Shown: positions 41,948 to 50,820, numbered from the stretch's first letter. The stretch is DNA of 64,000 nt from Ga0077560 sp046330395 (GCA_046330395.1 JAXLSS010000003.1:1-64000); one strand, 5' to 3'. Numbers and translations: made by a program. Notes: generated by a model from the sequence alone, not told the origin.

Positions 41948-42170
41948 CAATGGGATCCGCCAATGAGGCGGATCCTCACCTCATGTCGAAGTCTCCGCCG
42001 CCCAGGACGCCCGAGGGCCCCTGATTGGGGACGGTGCAGGGTGTGAGTCCCCCGAGCCAGGGATGGCGAGGTGCAACCTGTGACCAGGCAGGCGCAAGCC
42101 GCGGTGGTGACGCCAAACTCGCCGAACCCGCCATCCGCCGCGGAACCCTGCGAGATCAACCCTGTGAAAA
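41948..42170 (+). ncRNA. Candidate structured RNA, copy B
   Basis: Second copy of the element at 21,862, with roughly 80-90% identity over about 220 bases by eye. The opening hairpin is GGATCCGCC-AATGA-GGCGGATCC (41,953-41,975): same length and loop as in copy A, but two base pairs changed on both sides (C-G to U-A and U-A to C-G). GGATGGCG near 42,061 can pair with CGCCATCC near 42,129, enclosing GGCAAGCC-like and GTGACGCC internal hairpins. It lies between two converging genes, so no downstream gene explains it as a leader on either strand. Confidence 0.6.
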
Positions 42171-42240
42171 GCACGCGCGACTGCCGATAGCTCTTGGTGC
42201 GACGCGCGTGCCCGCGCCGTCGACGGACAAAAAACAGTGC

Positions 42241-42834
42241 CTAGAGATCGAACGGAGAACGGCCCCCGTCGTTCGGGTCATCGCTCGGGCGTGCGAACAC
42301 GTCGCTGGGGCCCATGCGCGCCATCAACGCGTGCGGGGGGACCACCACGTACAGCCCCCTGGCGCCCAGCTCGCGTTCGCGCCGCGACCACCAGCGCGCC
42401 TCACGCAGGTCAACCACCCCCGCAGGAATGAACAAGCCGCCCACCAGCCCCGCCATCTCGCCCGCCCCGCGGGTGAAGTGGTCGAACAGCAGCAGGATGA
42501 TCACGCCGAACACCACGATGCCCGCCAGGCGCGTGCGCCGTTCCCGGCCCGCCGCGTGCGTCTCGTACACCACGCCCCGGGGCGGCGGCAGCGGGATGGC
42601 CGACTCGCGCAGCCGCCGCTGGCTTGCCACGCCCGCCACCACCAGCGTGACGATCCCCACGACGGCCCCGGCGATGCCGGTGCGCAGTGGTGACAGGTGC
42701 TGGCCCAGCAGCCAGGCGGCCATCCACCAGCCCGCGGCGGCCACGCCGATACCCACGCCGGCGACGCCCCGCAGGCGCACCTCATCCACCACCCGGACCA
42801 AGCGGGCCAGACCGACGAGTACCGAGTCGGCCAC
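42241..42834 (-). CDS. Membrane protein of unknown function
   Basis: 197 residues from a GTG preceded by AAAGGAG. Hydrophobic helices GVAGVGIGVAAAGWWMAAW, TGIAGAVVGIVTLVVAGVA and RLAGIVVFGVIILLLFDHF, then GLVGGLFIPAGVVDL and a cytoplasmic tail with SDDPNDGGRSPFDL. No family recognised. Divergent from the sugar dehydrogenase operon. Confidence 0.7.
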   Translation of the reverse strand: MADSVLVGLARLVRVVDEVRLRGVAGVGIGVAAAGWWMAAWLLGQHLSPLRTGIAGAVVGIVTLVVAGVASQRRLRESAIPLPPPRGVVYETHAAGRERRTRLAGIVVFGVIILLLFDHFTRGAGEMAGLVGGLFIPAGVVDLREARWWSRRERELGARGLYVVVPPHALMARMGPSDVFARPSDDPNDGGRSPFDL

Positions 42835-42926
42835 GGTTCCCGCTCCTTTCCGACGTTCAGCGACAGGAGCTAGAGTAACGTGCCTTTGAAGCGACCCCCT
42901 CACCCACCGACCCAACTGGAAACCCG

Positions 42927-44192
42927 ATGAGCAACCCCACGCCTCGCGTCGGCGTCGTGGGCCTCGGGTACGTCGGACTTCCGCTTTCGGTGACGTTCGC
43001 CGAGGCGGGTGTTCGCGTGCTCGGCCTGGACGCGGTGCAATCCAAGGTCGACCTGGTCAACTCCGGGCAGTCCTACATCGAGGACGTCCCCACCGAGACG
43101 CTGACCCCACTGGTGCAGCAGGGCCTCATCCGGGCCACCACCAACTGGGACGACGTGCGCCAGGTGGAGGCGGTCATCATCTGCCTGCCCACCCCGCTGG
43201 ACGACCACCGCGAGCCCGACCTGTCGGCCGTGCTGGGCGCGGCGGAGAGCCTGTCGCAGCGGCTGCGCCCCGGTCAGCTGGTGGTGCTGGAGAGCACCAC
43301 CTACCCGGGCACCACCCGCGACGAGGTGGCCCCCATCCTGGAGCGGTCCGGCCTCAAGGCGGGCAAGGACTTCCACGTGGCGTTCTCGCCGGAGCGCGTG
43401 GACCCGGGCCGGGAGGACTGGACCACCCGCACCACGCCCAAGGTGGTGGGCGGACTCACCCCCGAGTGCAGCCGCCGCGCCGCCGAGCTGTACGGGGCGG
43501 CCTGCGACACCGTGGTGCCGGTCAGCGGCCCCGAGGTGGCCGAGATGACCAAGCTGCTGGAGAACATCTTCCGCAGCGTCAACATCGCGCTGGTCAACGA
43601 GATGGCCCTGCTGTGCGACCGCATGGGCATCAGCGTGTGGGACGTCATCGACGCCGCGGCCACCAAGCCCTTCGGCTTCATGCCGTTCCGGCCCGGTCCC
43701 GGCCTGGGCGGCCACTGCATCCCGATCGACCCCTTCTACCTCACCTGGAAGGCGCGCGAGTTCGACTTCCACACCGAGTTCATCGAGCTGGCCGGCAAGG
43801 TGAACTCCCAGATGCCGTCCTTCTGCGTCAGCAAGGTGGCCCGCGCGCTCAACAGCCGCCGGCAGGCGCTCAACGGCAGCCGGGTGCTGGTGGTGGGCGT
43901 GGCGTACAAGAAGAACGTCAACGACATGCGCGAGAGCCCGGCGTTGAAGATCATCGACCTCCTGCGCGCCGAGGGCGCCATGGTCACCTACCACGACCCG
44001 TTCGTGCCGGAGCTGCCCAAGAAGGGCATGGCGTCGGTGCCGCTCAGCGACGAGGTGCTCGGGGACCAGGAGGCCGTGGTGGTGGTGACCGACCACGACG
44101 GCATCGACTGGGCCGACCTGGTGGCCCGCTCGCCCCTGGTGGTGGACTTCCGCAACGTCGCCCCGGACGACCCCAAGGTGTGGCGCCTGTGA
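42927..44192 (+). CDS. UDP-N-acetyl-hexosamine 6-dehydrogenase (WbpA/WecC type)
   Basis: 421 residues. Rossmann opening GVVGLGYVGLPLSVTFAEAG, ICLPTPLDDHREPDLSAV, VLESTTYPGTTRDEV, FSPERVDPGREDW, AEMTKLLENIFRSVNIALVN and the catalytic-cysteine motif GPGLGGHCIPIDPFYL. Oxidises UDP-GlcNAc or UDP-ManNAc to the uronic acid with NAD. With the next two genes it fits the WbpA-WbpB-WbpD route to diacetamido-uronic acid sugars of surface polysaccharides. Confidence 0.93.
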   Translation: MSNPTPRVGVVGLGYVGLPLSVTFAEAGVRVLGLDAVQSKVDLVNSGQSYIEDVPTETLTPLVQQGLIRATTNWDDVRQVEAVIICLPTPLDDHREPDLSAVLGAAESLSQRLRPGQLVVLESTTYPGTTRDEVAPILERSGLKAGKDFHVAFSPERVDPGREDWTTRTTPKVVGGLTPECSRRAAELYGAACDTVVPVSGPEVAEMTKLLENIFRSVNIALVNEMALLCDRMGISVWDVIDAAATKPFGFMPFRPGPGLGGHCIPIDPFYLTWKAREFDFHTEFIELAGKVNSQMPSFCVSKVARALNSRRQALNGSRVLVVGVAYKKNVNDMRESPALKIIDLLRAEGAMVTYHDPFVPELPKKGMASVPLSDEVLGDQEAVVVVTDHDGIDWADLVARSPLVVDFRNVAPDDPKVWRL

Positions 44193-45205
44193 GTGACGCG
44201 CCGGTGCGCATCGGGGTGGTGGGGATGAACTACTGGGGCCCCAACCTGGCACGCAACTTCGCGCGCCTGCCGGGGTCCCGCCTCACCTGGTGCTGCGACC
44301 TCGACCCCGAGGTGCTGGCCCGGCACGAGTCCAGCTACCCCAGCACCCGCTTCACCACCGACCTGGACGAGGTCCTGGCCGACCCCGACACGGACGCGGT
44401 GGTGATCGCCACCTCGGTGCCCACGCACGCCAAACTGGCCAAGCGGGCGCTGGAGGCGGGCAAGCACGCCTTCGTGGAGAAGCCCCTGGCCCTCACCGGC
44501 GCCGACGCCCGCGAGGTGGCCGACCTGGCGCGGGAACGGGACCTGATCCTGATGGTGGACCACCTGCTGGTGTACCACCCGGGCGTGCAGAAGGTGAAGC
44601 GCATCATCGAGGACGGGCTCCTCGGCCAGGTGTTCTACCTGTACGGCAACCGGCAGAACCTCGGCATCGTGCGACCCGATGAGAACGCCCTGTGGAGCCT
44701 CGGGCCCCACGACATCAGCGTGATGCTGTGGCTGGTGGGCGAGCGCCCCGTGGAGGCCGCGGCCAGCGGGGAGAGCTACCTGCAGCCCGGCGTGGAGGAT
44801 GTGGTGTTCGGGCGCATCCGGTTCCCCTCCGGGGTGATCGGGCATCTGCACCTGTCCTGGCTCGACCCGCACAAGATGCGCAAGATGACCGTGATCGGGC
44901 GGGACAAGATGGTGGTGTTCGACGACATGGAGACCGAGCGCAAGGTGACCCTGTACGACAAGGGCCCCATCCCGCGCACGGAGACCTACGGGGAGTACAT
45001 CCAGGTGCGCTCCGGCGACATCCACATCCCCAAGATCCCGGGCACCGAGCCGCTGCGGCTGGTGTGCGAGGAGTTCATCCGGTGCGTGTCCACCCACACG
45101 CAGCCCCTGGCGGACGGGGAGGCGGGAACCATCGTGGTGGAGGTGCTGGAGGCCATGACCGAGAGTCTGCGATCGGCCGGCGCGCCCATCGCGCTGGGGG
45201 GATAG
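44189..45205 (+). CDS. Gfo/Idh/MocA oxidoreductase (WbpB type)
   Basis: 338 residues. RIGVVGMNYWGPNLARNFAR (nucleotide loop), VVIATSVPTHAKLAKRALEA, HAFVEKPLALTGADAREVAD (catalytic Glu-Lys-Pro), LLVYHPGVQKVKRII and GPHDISVMLWLVG with active-site His. In the Wbp pathway WbpB oxidises the 3-position of the UDP-uronic acid. The GTG start overlaps the previous stop (GTGA). Confidence 0.88.
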   Translation: MSDAPVRIGVVGMNYWGPNLARNFARLPGSRLTWCCDLDPEVLARHESSYPSTRFTTDLDEVLADPDTDAVVIATSVPTHAKLAKRALEAGKHAFVEKPLALTGADAREVADLARERDLILMVDHLLVYHPGVQKVKRIIEDGLLGQVFYLYGNRQNLGIVRPDENALWSLGPHDISVMLWLVGERPVEAAASGESYLQPGVEDVVFGRIRFPSGVIGHLHLSWLDPHKMRKMTVIGRDKMVVFDDMETERKVTLYDKGPIPRTETYGEYIQVRSGDIHIPKIPGTEPLRLVCEEFIRCVSTHTQPLADGEAGTIVVEVLEAMTESLRSAGAPIALGG

Positions 45206-45212
45206 GAGAGAC

Positions 45213-45905
45213 ATGCGCGAGAACCTGGTGTTGGGCGAGGGCGTGGTGATCGGCGAGGACGTCGAGATCGGCGCGAACGTGGTGATCCGCGACGGCACCG
45301 TCATCGGCGACGGCTGCGTGATCCAGGACAACGTGGTGCTGGGCAAGCAGCCTCGGCTGTCGGCCAAGTCCACCGCCAAGCGCGACCCCCTCCCCCCGCT
45401 CACCCTGGGGGCGGGTGCGGCCGTGTGCAGCGGCGCCGTGGTCTACGCGGGCACCACCGTGGGCCCCAAGGCCATCATCGGCGACCTCGCGTCGGTGCGC
45501 GAACGCTGCACCATCGGCGAGTCCGCGGTGATCGGGCGCGGCGTGTGCGTGGAGAACGACACCAACATCGGGGCGTTCTGCAAGGTGCAGAGCAACTCGT
45601 ACATCACGGCGTACTCCGACCTGGAGGACCACGTCTTCATCGCGCCGTGCGTCACCACCACCAACGACAACTTCATGGGCCGCACCGAGGAGCGTCACGC
45701 CCTCATCCGCGGCGCCATCATCCGCCGCGGTGCGCGCGTCGGCGGCGGCGTGGTGATCCTCCCGGGCATCGAGATCGGCGAGGAGGCCTTCATCGCCGCC
45801 GGGTCGCTGGTGACCAAGGCCGTCCCCGCCCACAAGCTGGTGGCCGGGCTGCCCGCCAAGGTGTGGCGCGACGTGCCCCAGAGCGAGCTCCTGCCGGGCG
45901 AATAG
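45213..45905 (+). CDS. Hexapeptide-repeat N-acetyltransferase (WbpD type)
   Basis: 230 residues of left-handed parallel beta-helix repeats: LGEGVVIGEDVEIGANVVIR, GTVIGDGCVIQDNVVLGKQP, GAAVCSGAVVYAGTTVGPKA and so on, ending LPGIEIGEEAFIAAGSLVTK and VPAHKLVAGLPAKVW. The NDNFMGRTEERHAL insert with catalytic-type His is typical of UDP-amino-sugar acetyltransferases (WbpD). GGAG precedes the ATG. The expected 3-aminotransferase (WbpE) is not in the window. Confidence 0.88.
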   Translation: MRENLVLGEGVVIGEDVEIGANVVIRDGTVIGDGCVIQDNVVLGKQPRLSAKSTAKRDPLPPLTLGAGAAVCSGAVVYAGTTVGPKAIIGDLASVRERCTIGESAVIGRGVCVENDTNIGAFCKVQSNSYITAYSDLEDHVFIAPCVTTTNDNFMGRTEERHALIRGAIIRRGARVGGGVVILPGIEIGEEAFIAAGSLVTKAVPAHKLVAGLPAKVWRDVPQSELLPGE

Positions 45906-45915
45906 CCCCGGCGTG

Positions 45916-45945
45916 ACCCCGGGCACGGGTGGCGTGCCCCGGGGT
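45916..45945 (+). terminator. Strong hairpin after the wbpD-type gene
   Basis: A 12-13 bp stem, ACCCCGGGCACG / CGTGCCCCGGGGT (one bulged C), with a short GGTGG loop, 10 bases after the stop. Confidence 0.65.
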
Positions 45946-46092
45946 CTGCCTCAGCGCCTTTACCGTTTCCTGGGGAACAGGGAACACGCCGCTTGCCTGC
46001 GCAACGGTTTCCCCGAAGACGGCCCGTCCTACCTTGCTTCTCACACCGACGCGCTGTGACGCCGGTGCAACCCCGGAGCAAGGAGCACGACG

Positions 46093-46461
46093 ATGACCAC
46101 CAAGACGCGCAGGATCCTGGCCACCCTCTCCGCCGGCACGGTCATGCTGGGCGTCGGTGCTGCCGGTGCGTTCGCCTCCGGCACGCACCGTCGCCACGAC
46201 GACCACGCCGTGAAGGCCCACCACAGGGGCGCCCACCACGCCCGCGGTGCCCACCACGCCCAGGGCCGGGACGACCGCGGCGGTGCGAGCGCGACCACGC
46301 CCGCCACCACGACCACCCCCGCCACCTCCACCGCCCCCGTGGCCGGTGACAGCGCCCGTGACGCCGCGGAGGCGGCGGCCGCGCAGGCCGGCGTGGACGA
46401 CTCCCCCAACGGCACCCGCGGCCGTCACGGCGGGGCGGACGACGGCCCGGCGCACAACTGA
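46093..46461 (+). CDS. Small secreted His/Ala/Thr-rich protein
   Basis: 122 residues with a signal peptide (RRILATLSAGTVMLGVGAAG, then AFASG). The mature part is low complexity: HRRHDDHAVKAHHRGAHHAR, TTPATTTTPATSTAPV, and an Ala-rich end with DSPNGTRGRHGG. The His-rich stretch could bind metals. AAGGAG precedes the ATG. Function unknown. Confidence 0.65.
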   Translation: MTTKTRRILATLSAGTVMLGVGAAGAFASGTHRRHDDHAVKAHHRGAHHARGAHHAQGRDDRGGASATTPATTTTPATSTAPVAGDSARDAAEAAAAQAGVDDSPNGTRGRHGGADDGPAHN

Positions 46462-46494
46462 TCGACGCCCCGGCGGCCCGCCGCGGCGCGGGGC

Positions 46495-47017
46495 TCACCG
46501 CGGTACGGGAGGCCCCACCCGGAACACGAAGGATGCCCGCCGCCACCGACCGCAACTGCGCGTCGGTGGCGTCCGGGCCAAGGCCGATGTGGGGCCGCCC
46601 GCCCGGCACGGCCCGCAGGTACCGGCGGATGATGGGAGGCCGGGCCGCGGGTGGCACCTCCTCCAGGCGCACCGTCCGCCCCCGGCCATGCAGCAGGCGC
46701 GCCGCCCCACCCGCGGCGCGCACGTTGCGCACCCAGTTGCAGTCGTCGCCCAGCATCGACACCAGGTACCAGACCCCCTCGACGTCGGCCATCCCCAGCG
46801 GGAAGCGCCGGGGGCGGCCGGAGGCGCGGCCCCGCACCTCCAGCGTCACCCACCGGCGCGGCGCAAGACCCAGCGCGAACACCCGCGACCACACCCGGGC
46901 GTAGCGGCGCGCCACCCGGTCGGCGCGGCCGCCCGCGTACATGCGGCGCAGGTCCTCATCGCTGTTGATGCGGGCCGTGCAGCGCCACATCAACTCGCGC
47001 AGGGCGCCCCCGCGCAT
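46495..47017 (-). CDS. Deazaflavin (F420)-dependent nitroreductase-like protein, frameshifted near the end
   Basis: About 174 residues with an N-terminal helical part (ELMWRCTARINSDEDLRRMY), then the split-barrel domain RWVTLEVRGRASGRPRRFPL (a motif of the F420-binding Ddn family), GVWYLVSMLGDDCNWVRNVR, GAARLLHGRGRTVRLEEVPP and PPIIRRYLRAVPGGRPHIG. After VAAG the frame runs on with no family match; the family-like end SFVFRVGPPVPR then stop (46495) lies in another frame, implying one extra G near 46,536. It follows the S55 gene by 13 bases. Confidence 0.7.
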
Positions 47018-47030
47018 CCCCGGCGACCGG

Positions 47031-48914
47031 CTACTTCACCCGCACCACGGCCCGGCCACCGCTGATGACCCAGCCGGGCACGGTCACGCGCACGCCGGCG
47101 CCGGGCTTGTCGGCCTCCTCACCGGGACCCAGGAGGCGCACGGCGTTGTGCTGGTCCTGACCCAGTTTGCGCACCACGTGCAGCACCCGCTCGGTGCGGT
47201 TGGCCCGCGGCACGCCGGCGGCCAGCAGGGCGTTGGCCCGTGCAACCGCGCGGGCGGTGCGCAGCGGGGCCGCGGGACCGCCCATGGCCGTCAGGTCGGC
47301 GCTGGAGGGATCGAAGCCGGTGTCGTCGTTGGGCACCACGCGCAGGGCGAACGACCCGGGTCCGAACCCGGTGGGCACGCGCACCGGCACCGTCACCGTG
47401 ACGCGGTCGGCGCGGTACGCCTGCAGCACGAGGCGCAGCATCGCCCTGCGACCGGGCGTCGCGTGCGCCGGCAGCAGTCTGGCCGACACGATGCGCGCCG
47501 CCTTGATCTCGGGCACCAGCGACTGCGTGATCTCGATGTCGCCCGGCACCAGCACCCTGGTGCCGTTCTGCATCAGCTCCGCCAGGTGCGTGGCCAGCAC
47601 CCCGCCGGACACGGATGCGACCTCACCGGTGGCGGCGTAGACGTTGTGGTACACGACCGGGCGGGGCAGATCGCCGCCGCGCAGGGTGATGCGCAGGTCG
47701 AGCGTGCCACTGGTGATGCCGTCGCGCACCAAGAGCAGCGGCTGCGCCTGCAGCAGGGGCGCCACGTTGGGGGCCAGCTCCGGCATGGCCGCCAGCTGCA
47801 CGTGCATATCGGTCGTGGTGTTGCGGGCCGAGTCGTGCGCCACCGTGTGCACGTTGATGGCCGACACCGGTCCCAGCTGGCCCACCACGCCGTTGCGACG
47901 GTCGCCAGTGAGCATCCCCTGCACGGTGCCCGGCTCGCCCAGCTTGTAGCTGCCGCCGCGGATGGGGGCGCTCACCACCGAGTAGATGTAGCCGTCCCCC
48001 AGCATCAGCCTGGTGGCGCCGGCACCCACGAACGGGTGACCGAACCCCAGCACCGTGGACCCCTCCACGTAGGTGACCGTGCCGATGGCGCCGAACACCA
48101 TGTCGCCGGCCAGCCCCAGCACCGTCATGCTGGCGCCGGGCGTCAGCGCCACCGCCGGGCGCAGGGTGCGCGGCAGCGCCTGCTGCACCACACCGTCGGA
48201 TCCCAGGGCGCGCCGCGCCAGGGGCAGCAGCCGCGGGTCGATACCGGCGACGCTCCACGCCTGCAGGGGGTACATGGCGCGCACCGCGGGATGGGCACGC
48301 TGCAGGCGCCCGGCGGCCGCACGGGTCTTCACGATGCGCACCGGGCGCGCCGCGCCGGCCACCGGACGCTCCAGCGCCTGGGCGCCGGAGGCGGCATTGA
48401 GCATGTTCTCGATGGGGGTGATGCCGATGAGCGTGCTGGCCTCGTCGGCCGTTCCGTAGGCGATGGCGCCGATGACGCGCGCCACGCCGTCAGCGCCGGT
48501 GACGTACACCGGGCTGCCGCTCATGCCCTCGGCGACACCCCCCGTCTCGGTCATCAGCGGCCCCTGGGCGCGGGCCAGGATGAGCGAGTCGTCGGCCAGC
48601 ACCCCGGGACCCACCACGTCCAGGATCGTCACCGGGAAGGTGGTGATGTCGGTGCCGTGCACCACGGTGTAGGCGGTGCCGGTCATCCCGGCCTGCACGC
48701 CGGACAGCGGCAGGATGGGGTCGGCGCCCACCGCCGGGGCGGCGGTGCACAGCGCGGCCGCCAGGGCCAGGCCCAGGACGGTGCGCCGGCGGGGGATCCA
48801 GGACGGCGACGACGAAAGGGGGAGTCCCGTCAACGCCGTCCGGGATGGGTGCCGCGAGGAGAATCGTAAGAAGACGGGACCGATCCCCTGCGCGTTCGTG
48901 TGCGTTCGTGGCAT
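47031..48914 (-). CDS. Secreted SpoIVB-type (S55) peptidase-domain protein
   Basis: 627 residues. After a basic N-terminus comes a signal peptide (RRRTVLGLALAAALCTAAPA, then VGA). The S55 hallmark is GVAEGMSGSPVYV (catalytic Ser), with the candidate His in GSTVLGFGHPFV; the LILARAQGPLM and GAIAYGTADEASTLIGITPI stretches also match. The C-terminal 250 residues are beta-rich and unrecognised. In sporulators SpoIVB triggers sigma-K activation; here a cell-envelope signalling or processing role is possible. The long N-terminal leader suggests the real start may be further in. Confidence 0.8.
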   Translation of the reverse strand: MPRTHTNAQGIGPVFLRFSSRHPSRTALTGLPLSSSPSWIPRRRTVLGLALAAALCTAAPAVGADPILPLSGVQAGMTGTAYTVVHGTDITTFPVTILDVVGPGVLADDSLILARAQGPLMTETGGVAEGMSGSPVYVTGADGVARVIGAIAYGTADEASTLIGITPIENMLNAASGAQALERPVAGAARPVRIVKTRAAAGRLQRAHPAVRAMYPLQAWSVAGIDPRLLPLARRALGSDGVVQQALPRTLRPAVALTPGASMTVLGLAGDMVFGAIGTVTYVEGSTVLGFGHPFVGAGATRLMLGDGYIYSVVSAPIRGGSYKLGEPGTVQGMLTGDRRNGVVGQLGPVSAINVHTVAHDSARNTTTDMHVQLAAMPELAPNVAPLLQAQPLLLVRDGITSGTLDLRITLRGGDLPRPVVYHNVYAATGEVASVSGGVLATHLAELMQNGTRVLVPGDIEITQSLVPEIKAARIVSARLLPAHATPGRRAMLRLVLQAYRADRVTVTVPVRVPTGFGPGSFALRVVPNDDTGFDPSSADLTAMGGPAAPLRTARAVARANALLAAGVPRANRTERVLHVVRKLGQDQHNAVRLLGPGEEADKPGAGVRVTVPGWVISGGRAVVRVK

Positions 48915-48937
48915 CGGCGGGTCTCCCTGGGCGCCTC

Positions 48938-48959
48938 ATCCCCCGGAGGGGGGATTTTT
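48938..48959 (+). terminator. Hairpin with T run between rmlB and the S55 gene
   Basis: ATCCCCC-GGAG-GGGGGAT then TTTTT on the plus strand. Both neighbouring genes are on the minus strand, so it may end antisense transcripts or attenuate rmlB read-through. Confidence 0.45.
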
Positions 48960-48969
48960 CGCGTCGGTA

Positions 48970-49989
48970 TTACGTGGGTCTGTCGGAGGCTTCCGCAAGC
49001 GGAGCGCCATACTGACTCGCATAGTACGCCCGATACTCACCGGATTTGATGGGTTCCCACCAGGAGCGGTGATCGGAGTACCAGGAGACGGTGTCCTGGA
49101 GACCGTCGGTGAATGACCGTTCGGGGGCCCAGCCGAGGCCACGCAGCTTGGTGGTGTCCAGCGCGTAGCGGCGATCGTGACCCGGCCGGTCCTCCACGTG
49201 CCGGATGGCGGTCTCGTCGCGGCCGGTGAGCTCCAGGAGCCGCCGCGTGATCTCCATGTTGGGGTGCTCGTTTCCGCCGCCGACGTTGTAGACCTCGCCC
49301 GCGGCGCCGTGCTCCGCGGCGAACAGGACGCCGGCGCAGTGGTCGTCCACGTGGATCCAGTCGCGCACCTGCATGCCGTCCCCGTACACGGGCACCTGCT
49401 GACCGTCCAGCAGGTTGGTGACGAACAGCGGGATGAGCTTCTCGGGGTACTGGCGCGGCCCGTAGGTGTTGGATCCGCGCGTGATCACCACGTCCATGCC
49501 GTAGGTGCGGTGCCATGCCAGCACCTGCAGGTCACCGCCGGCCTTGCTGGCCGAATACGGGCTGGAGGGCTCCAGGGGGTCGGTCTCGCGGAACGCCCCC
49601 GACGGCACCGAGCCGTACACCTCGTCGGTGGACACCTGCACGAACCGCCCCACGCCGGCGCGGCGGGCCTGGTCCAGCAGGTTGGCGGTGCCCACCACAT
49701 CGGTCATGGGGAACGCCGCCGGGTCGAGGATGCTGCGGTCCACGTGGGTCTCGGCGGCCATGTTGACCACCAGGTCCACACCGCGCATGGCGTTGGCCAC
49801 CGCCTCGGGGTCGCCGATGTCGCCGTGCACGAACCGGTAGCCGTCGGTGCCCTCGAACTCGGCCACGTTCGCCGGGTTGCCGGCGTACGTGAGCTTGTCG
49901 AGGTTGACCACCTCGTGGCCCCGGGCACGGGCCAGGCGCACGAAGCCCGAGCCGATGAAGCCGCAACCGCCGGTGAGCAGAATCCTCAT
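48970..49989 (-). CDS. rmlB: dTDP-glucose 4,6-dehydratase
   Basis: 339 residues. LLTGGCGFIGSGFVRLARAR, NLDKLTYAGNPANVAE, VVNMAAETHVDRSI, FVQVSTDEVYG (Thr/Asp/Glu), SSPYSASKAGGDLQVLAW (Tyr-x-x-x-Lys) and RGSNTYGPRQYPEKLIP are all RmlB motifs. Second step of dTDP-L-rhamnose synthesis. The start overlaps the rmlD stop by 4 bases; operon order is rmlA-rmlD-rmlB. No rmlC is seen here. Confidence 0.96.
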   Translation of the reverse strand: MRILLTGGCGFIGSGFVRLARARGHEVVNLDKLTYAGNPANVAEFEGTDGYRFVHGDIGDPEAVANAMRGVDLVVNMAAETHVDRSILDPAAFPMTDVVGTANLLDQARRAGVGRFVQVSTDEVYGSVPSGAFRETDPLEPSSPYSASKAGGDLQVLAWHRTYGMDVVITRGSNTYGPRQYPEKLIPLFVTNLLDGQQVPVYGDGMQVRDWIHVDDHCAGVLFAAEHGAAGEVYNVGGGNEHPNMEITRRLLELTGRDETAIRHVEDRPGHDRRYALDTTKLRGLGWAPERSFTDGLQDTVSWYSDHRSWWEPIKSGEYRAYYASQYGAPLAEASDRPT

Positions 49990-50816
49990 GTCGTCTCCGC
50001 GATGTAGTCGGCGAGCGCGGCCCGCCAGTGTCGAAGCACGGGTGCGCCGGGGCGCGTCACCGCCAGCACCGAGCGTGCGGGCCGGGGCGCGGGCCGGCCG
50101 AGCTGGTCGGTGGTGATGGGCTCCACGCGGCACGGCAGGCCGGTGAGGTCGAAGACCGCCTCGGCCAGGCCGGCCCAGGTCACCGAGCCCGCCCCGGCCG
50201 TGTGGTACACGCCGGCGGGCTGGTCCAGGAGGGCTCGAAGGGCCGGCGCCAGATCCTTGGTCCAGGTGGGACACCCCTCCTGGTCGGCCACCACCTGCAC
50301 GGCGTCGCGCTCGGCACCCAGCCGCCGCATGGTGTCGATGAAGTTGCGTCCCTTCGCGCCGTACAGCCAGGCGGTGCGCGCCACCCGCGCGCCCTCCGGG
50401 TGGGCCGCCAGCACGGCCTCCTCCCCCGCCAGCTTGGTGCGCCCGTAGGCGCCCAGGGGCGAGGTGGGGTCACCCTCGGTGTGGTCGCGAGTGCCGGTGC
50501 CGTCGAAGACGTAGTCGGTGGACGGGTACACCAGTCCGGCACCCACGCGCGCCGCCGCGCGGGCCACGTTGCCCGCACCCGTGGCGTTCACCGCGAACGC
50601 GGCGTCCTCCTGGGCCTCGGCGCCGTCCACGTCGGTCCAGGCGGCGCAGTGGATGATGGCCTCGGGGCGCACCGCGTCGACGCAGGCGTCCACCGCCGCC
50701 TGGTCACGGATGTCCACCTCCAGGTCCACGCCCACCGGGTCGTCGCCGTGGTCGCGCAGGTGGGCCATGAGGTCCTGGCCCAGCATGCCGGCGGCGCCGG
50801 TGACGAGGATGCGCAT
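49986..50816 (-). CDS. rmlD: dTDP-4-dehydrorhamnose reductase
   Basis: 276 residues. MRILVTGAAGMLGQDLMAHL, IHCAAWTDVDGAEAQEDAAF, VYPSTDYVFDGTG (with the catalytic Thr/Tyr region), LGAYGRTKLAGEEAVLAA (Tyr-x-x-x-Lys) and RTAWLYGAKGRNF mark RmlD. Last step of dTDP-L-rhamnose synthesis. In the rmlADB operon. Confidence 0.95.
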   Translation of the reverse strand: MRILVTGAAGMLGQDLMAHLRDHGDDPVGVDLEVDIRDQAAVDACVDAVRPEAIIHCAAWTDVDGAEAQEDAAFAVNATGAGNVARAAARVGAGLVYPSTDYVFDGTGTRDHTEGDPTSPLGAYGRTKLAGEEAVLAAHPEGARVARTAWLYGAKGRNFIDTMRRLGAERDAVQVVADQEGCPTWTKDLAPALRALLDQPAGVYHTAGAGSVTWAGLAEAVFDLTGLPCRVEPITTDQLGRPAPRPARSVLAVTRPGAPVLRHWRAALADYIAETT

Positions 50817-50820
50817 CCCG

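Noticed and set aside
21862..42170. The two structured copies as cobalamin, FMN or group II intron fragments
   Set aside because: GGGTGTGAGTCCC resembles their GGTGxxAxTCC or GTGAAAGTCC blocks, but the remaining conserved elements (B12 box with CCCGC, FMN core, domain 5 hairpin) are absent.
46142..46494. Minus-strand extension of the Ddn-like gene over the His-rich gene
   Set aside because: The extension is low-complexity shadow sequence antisense to a gene with a signal peptide and RBS; a one-base shift gives a family-like end.
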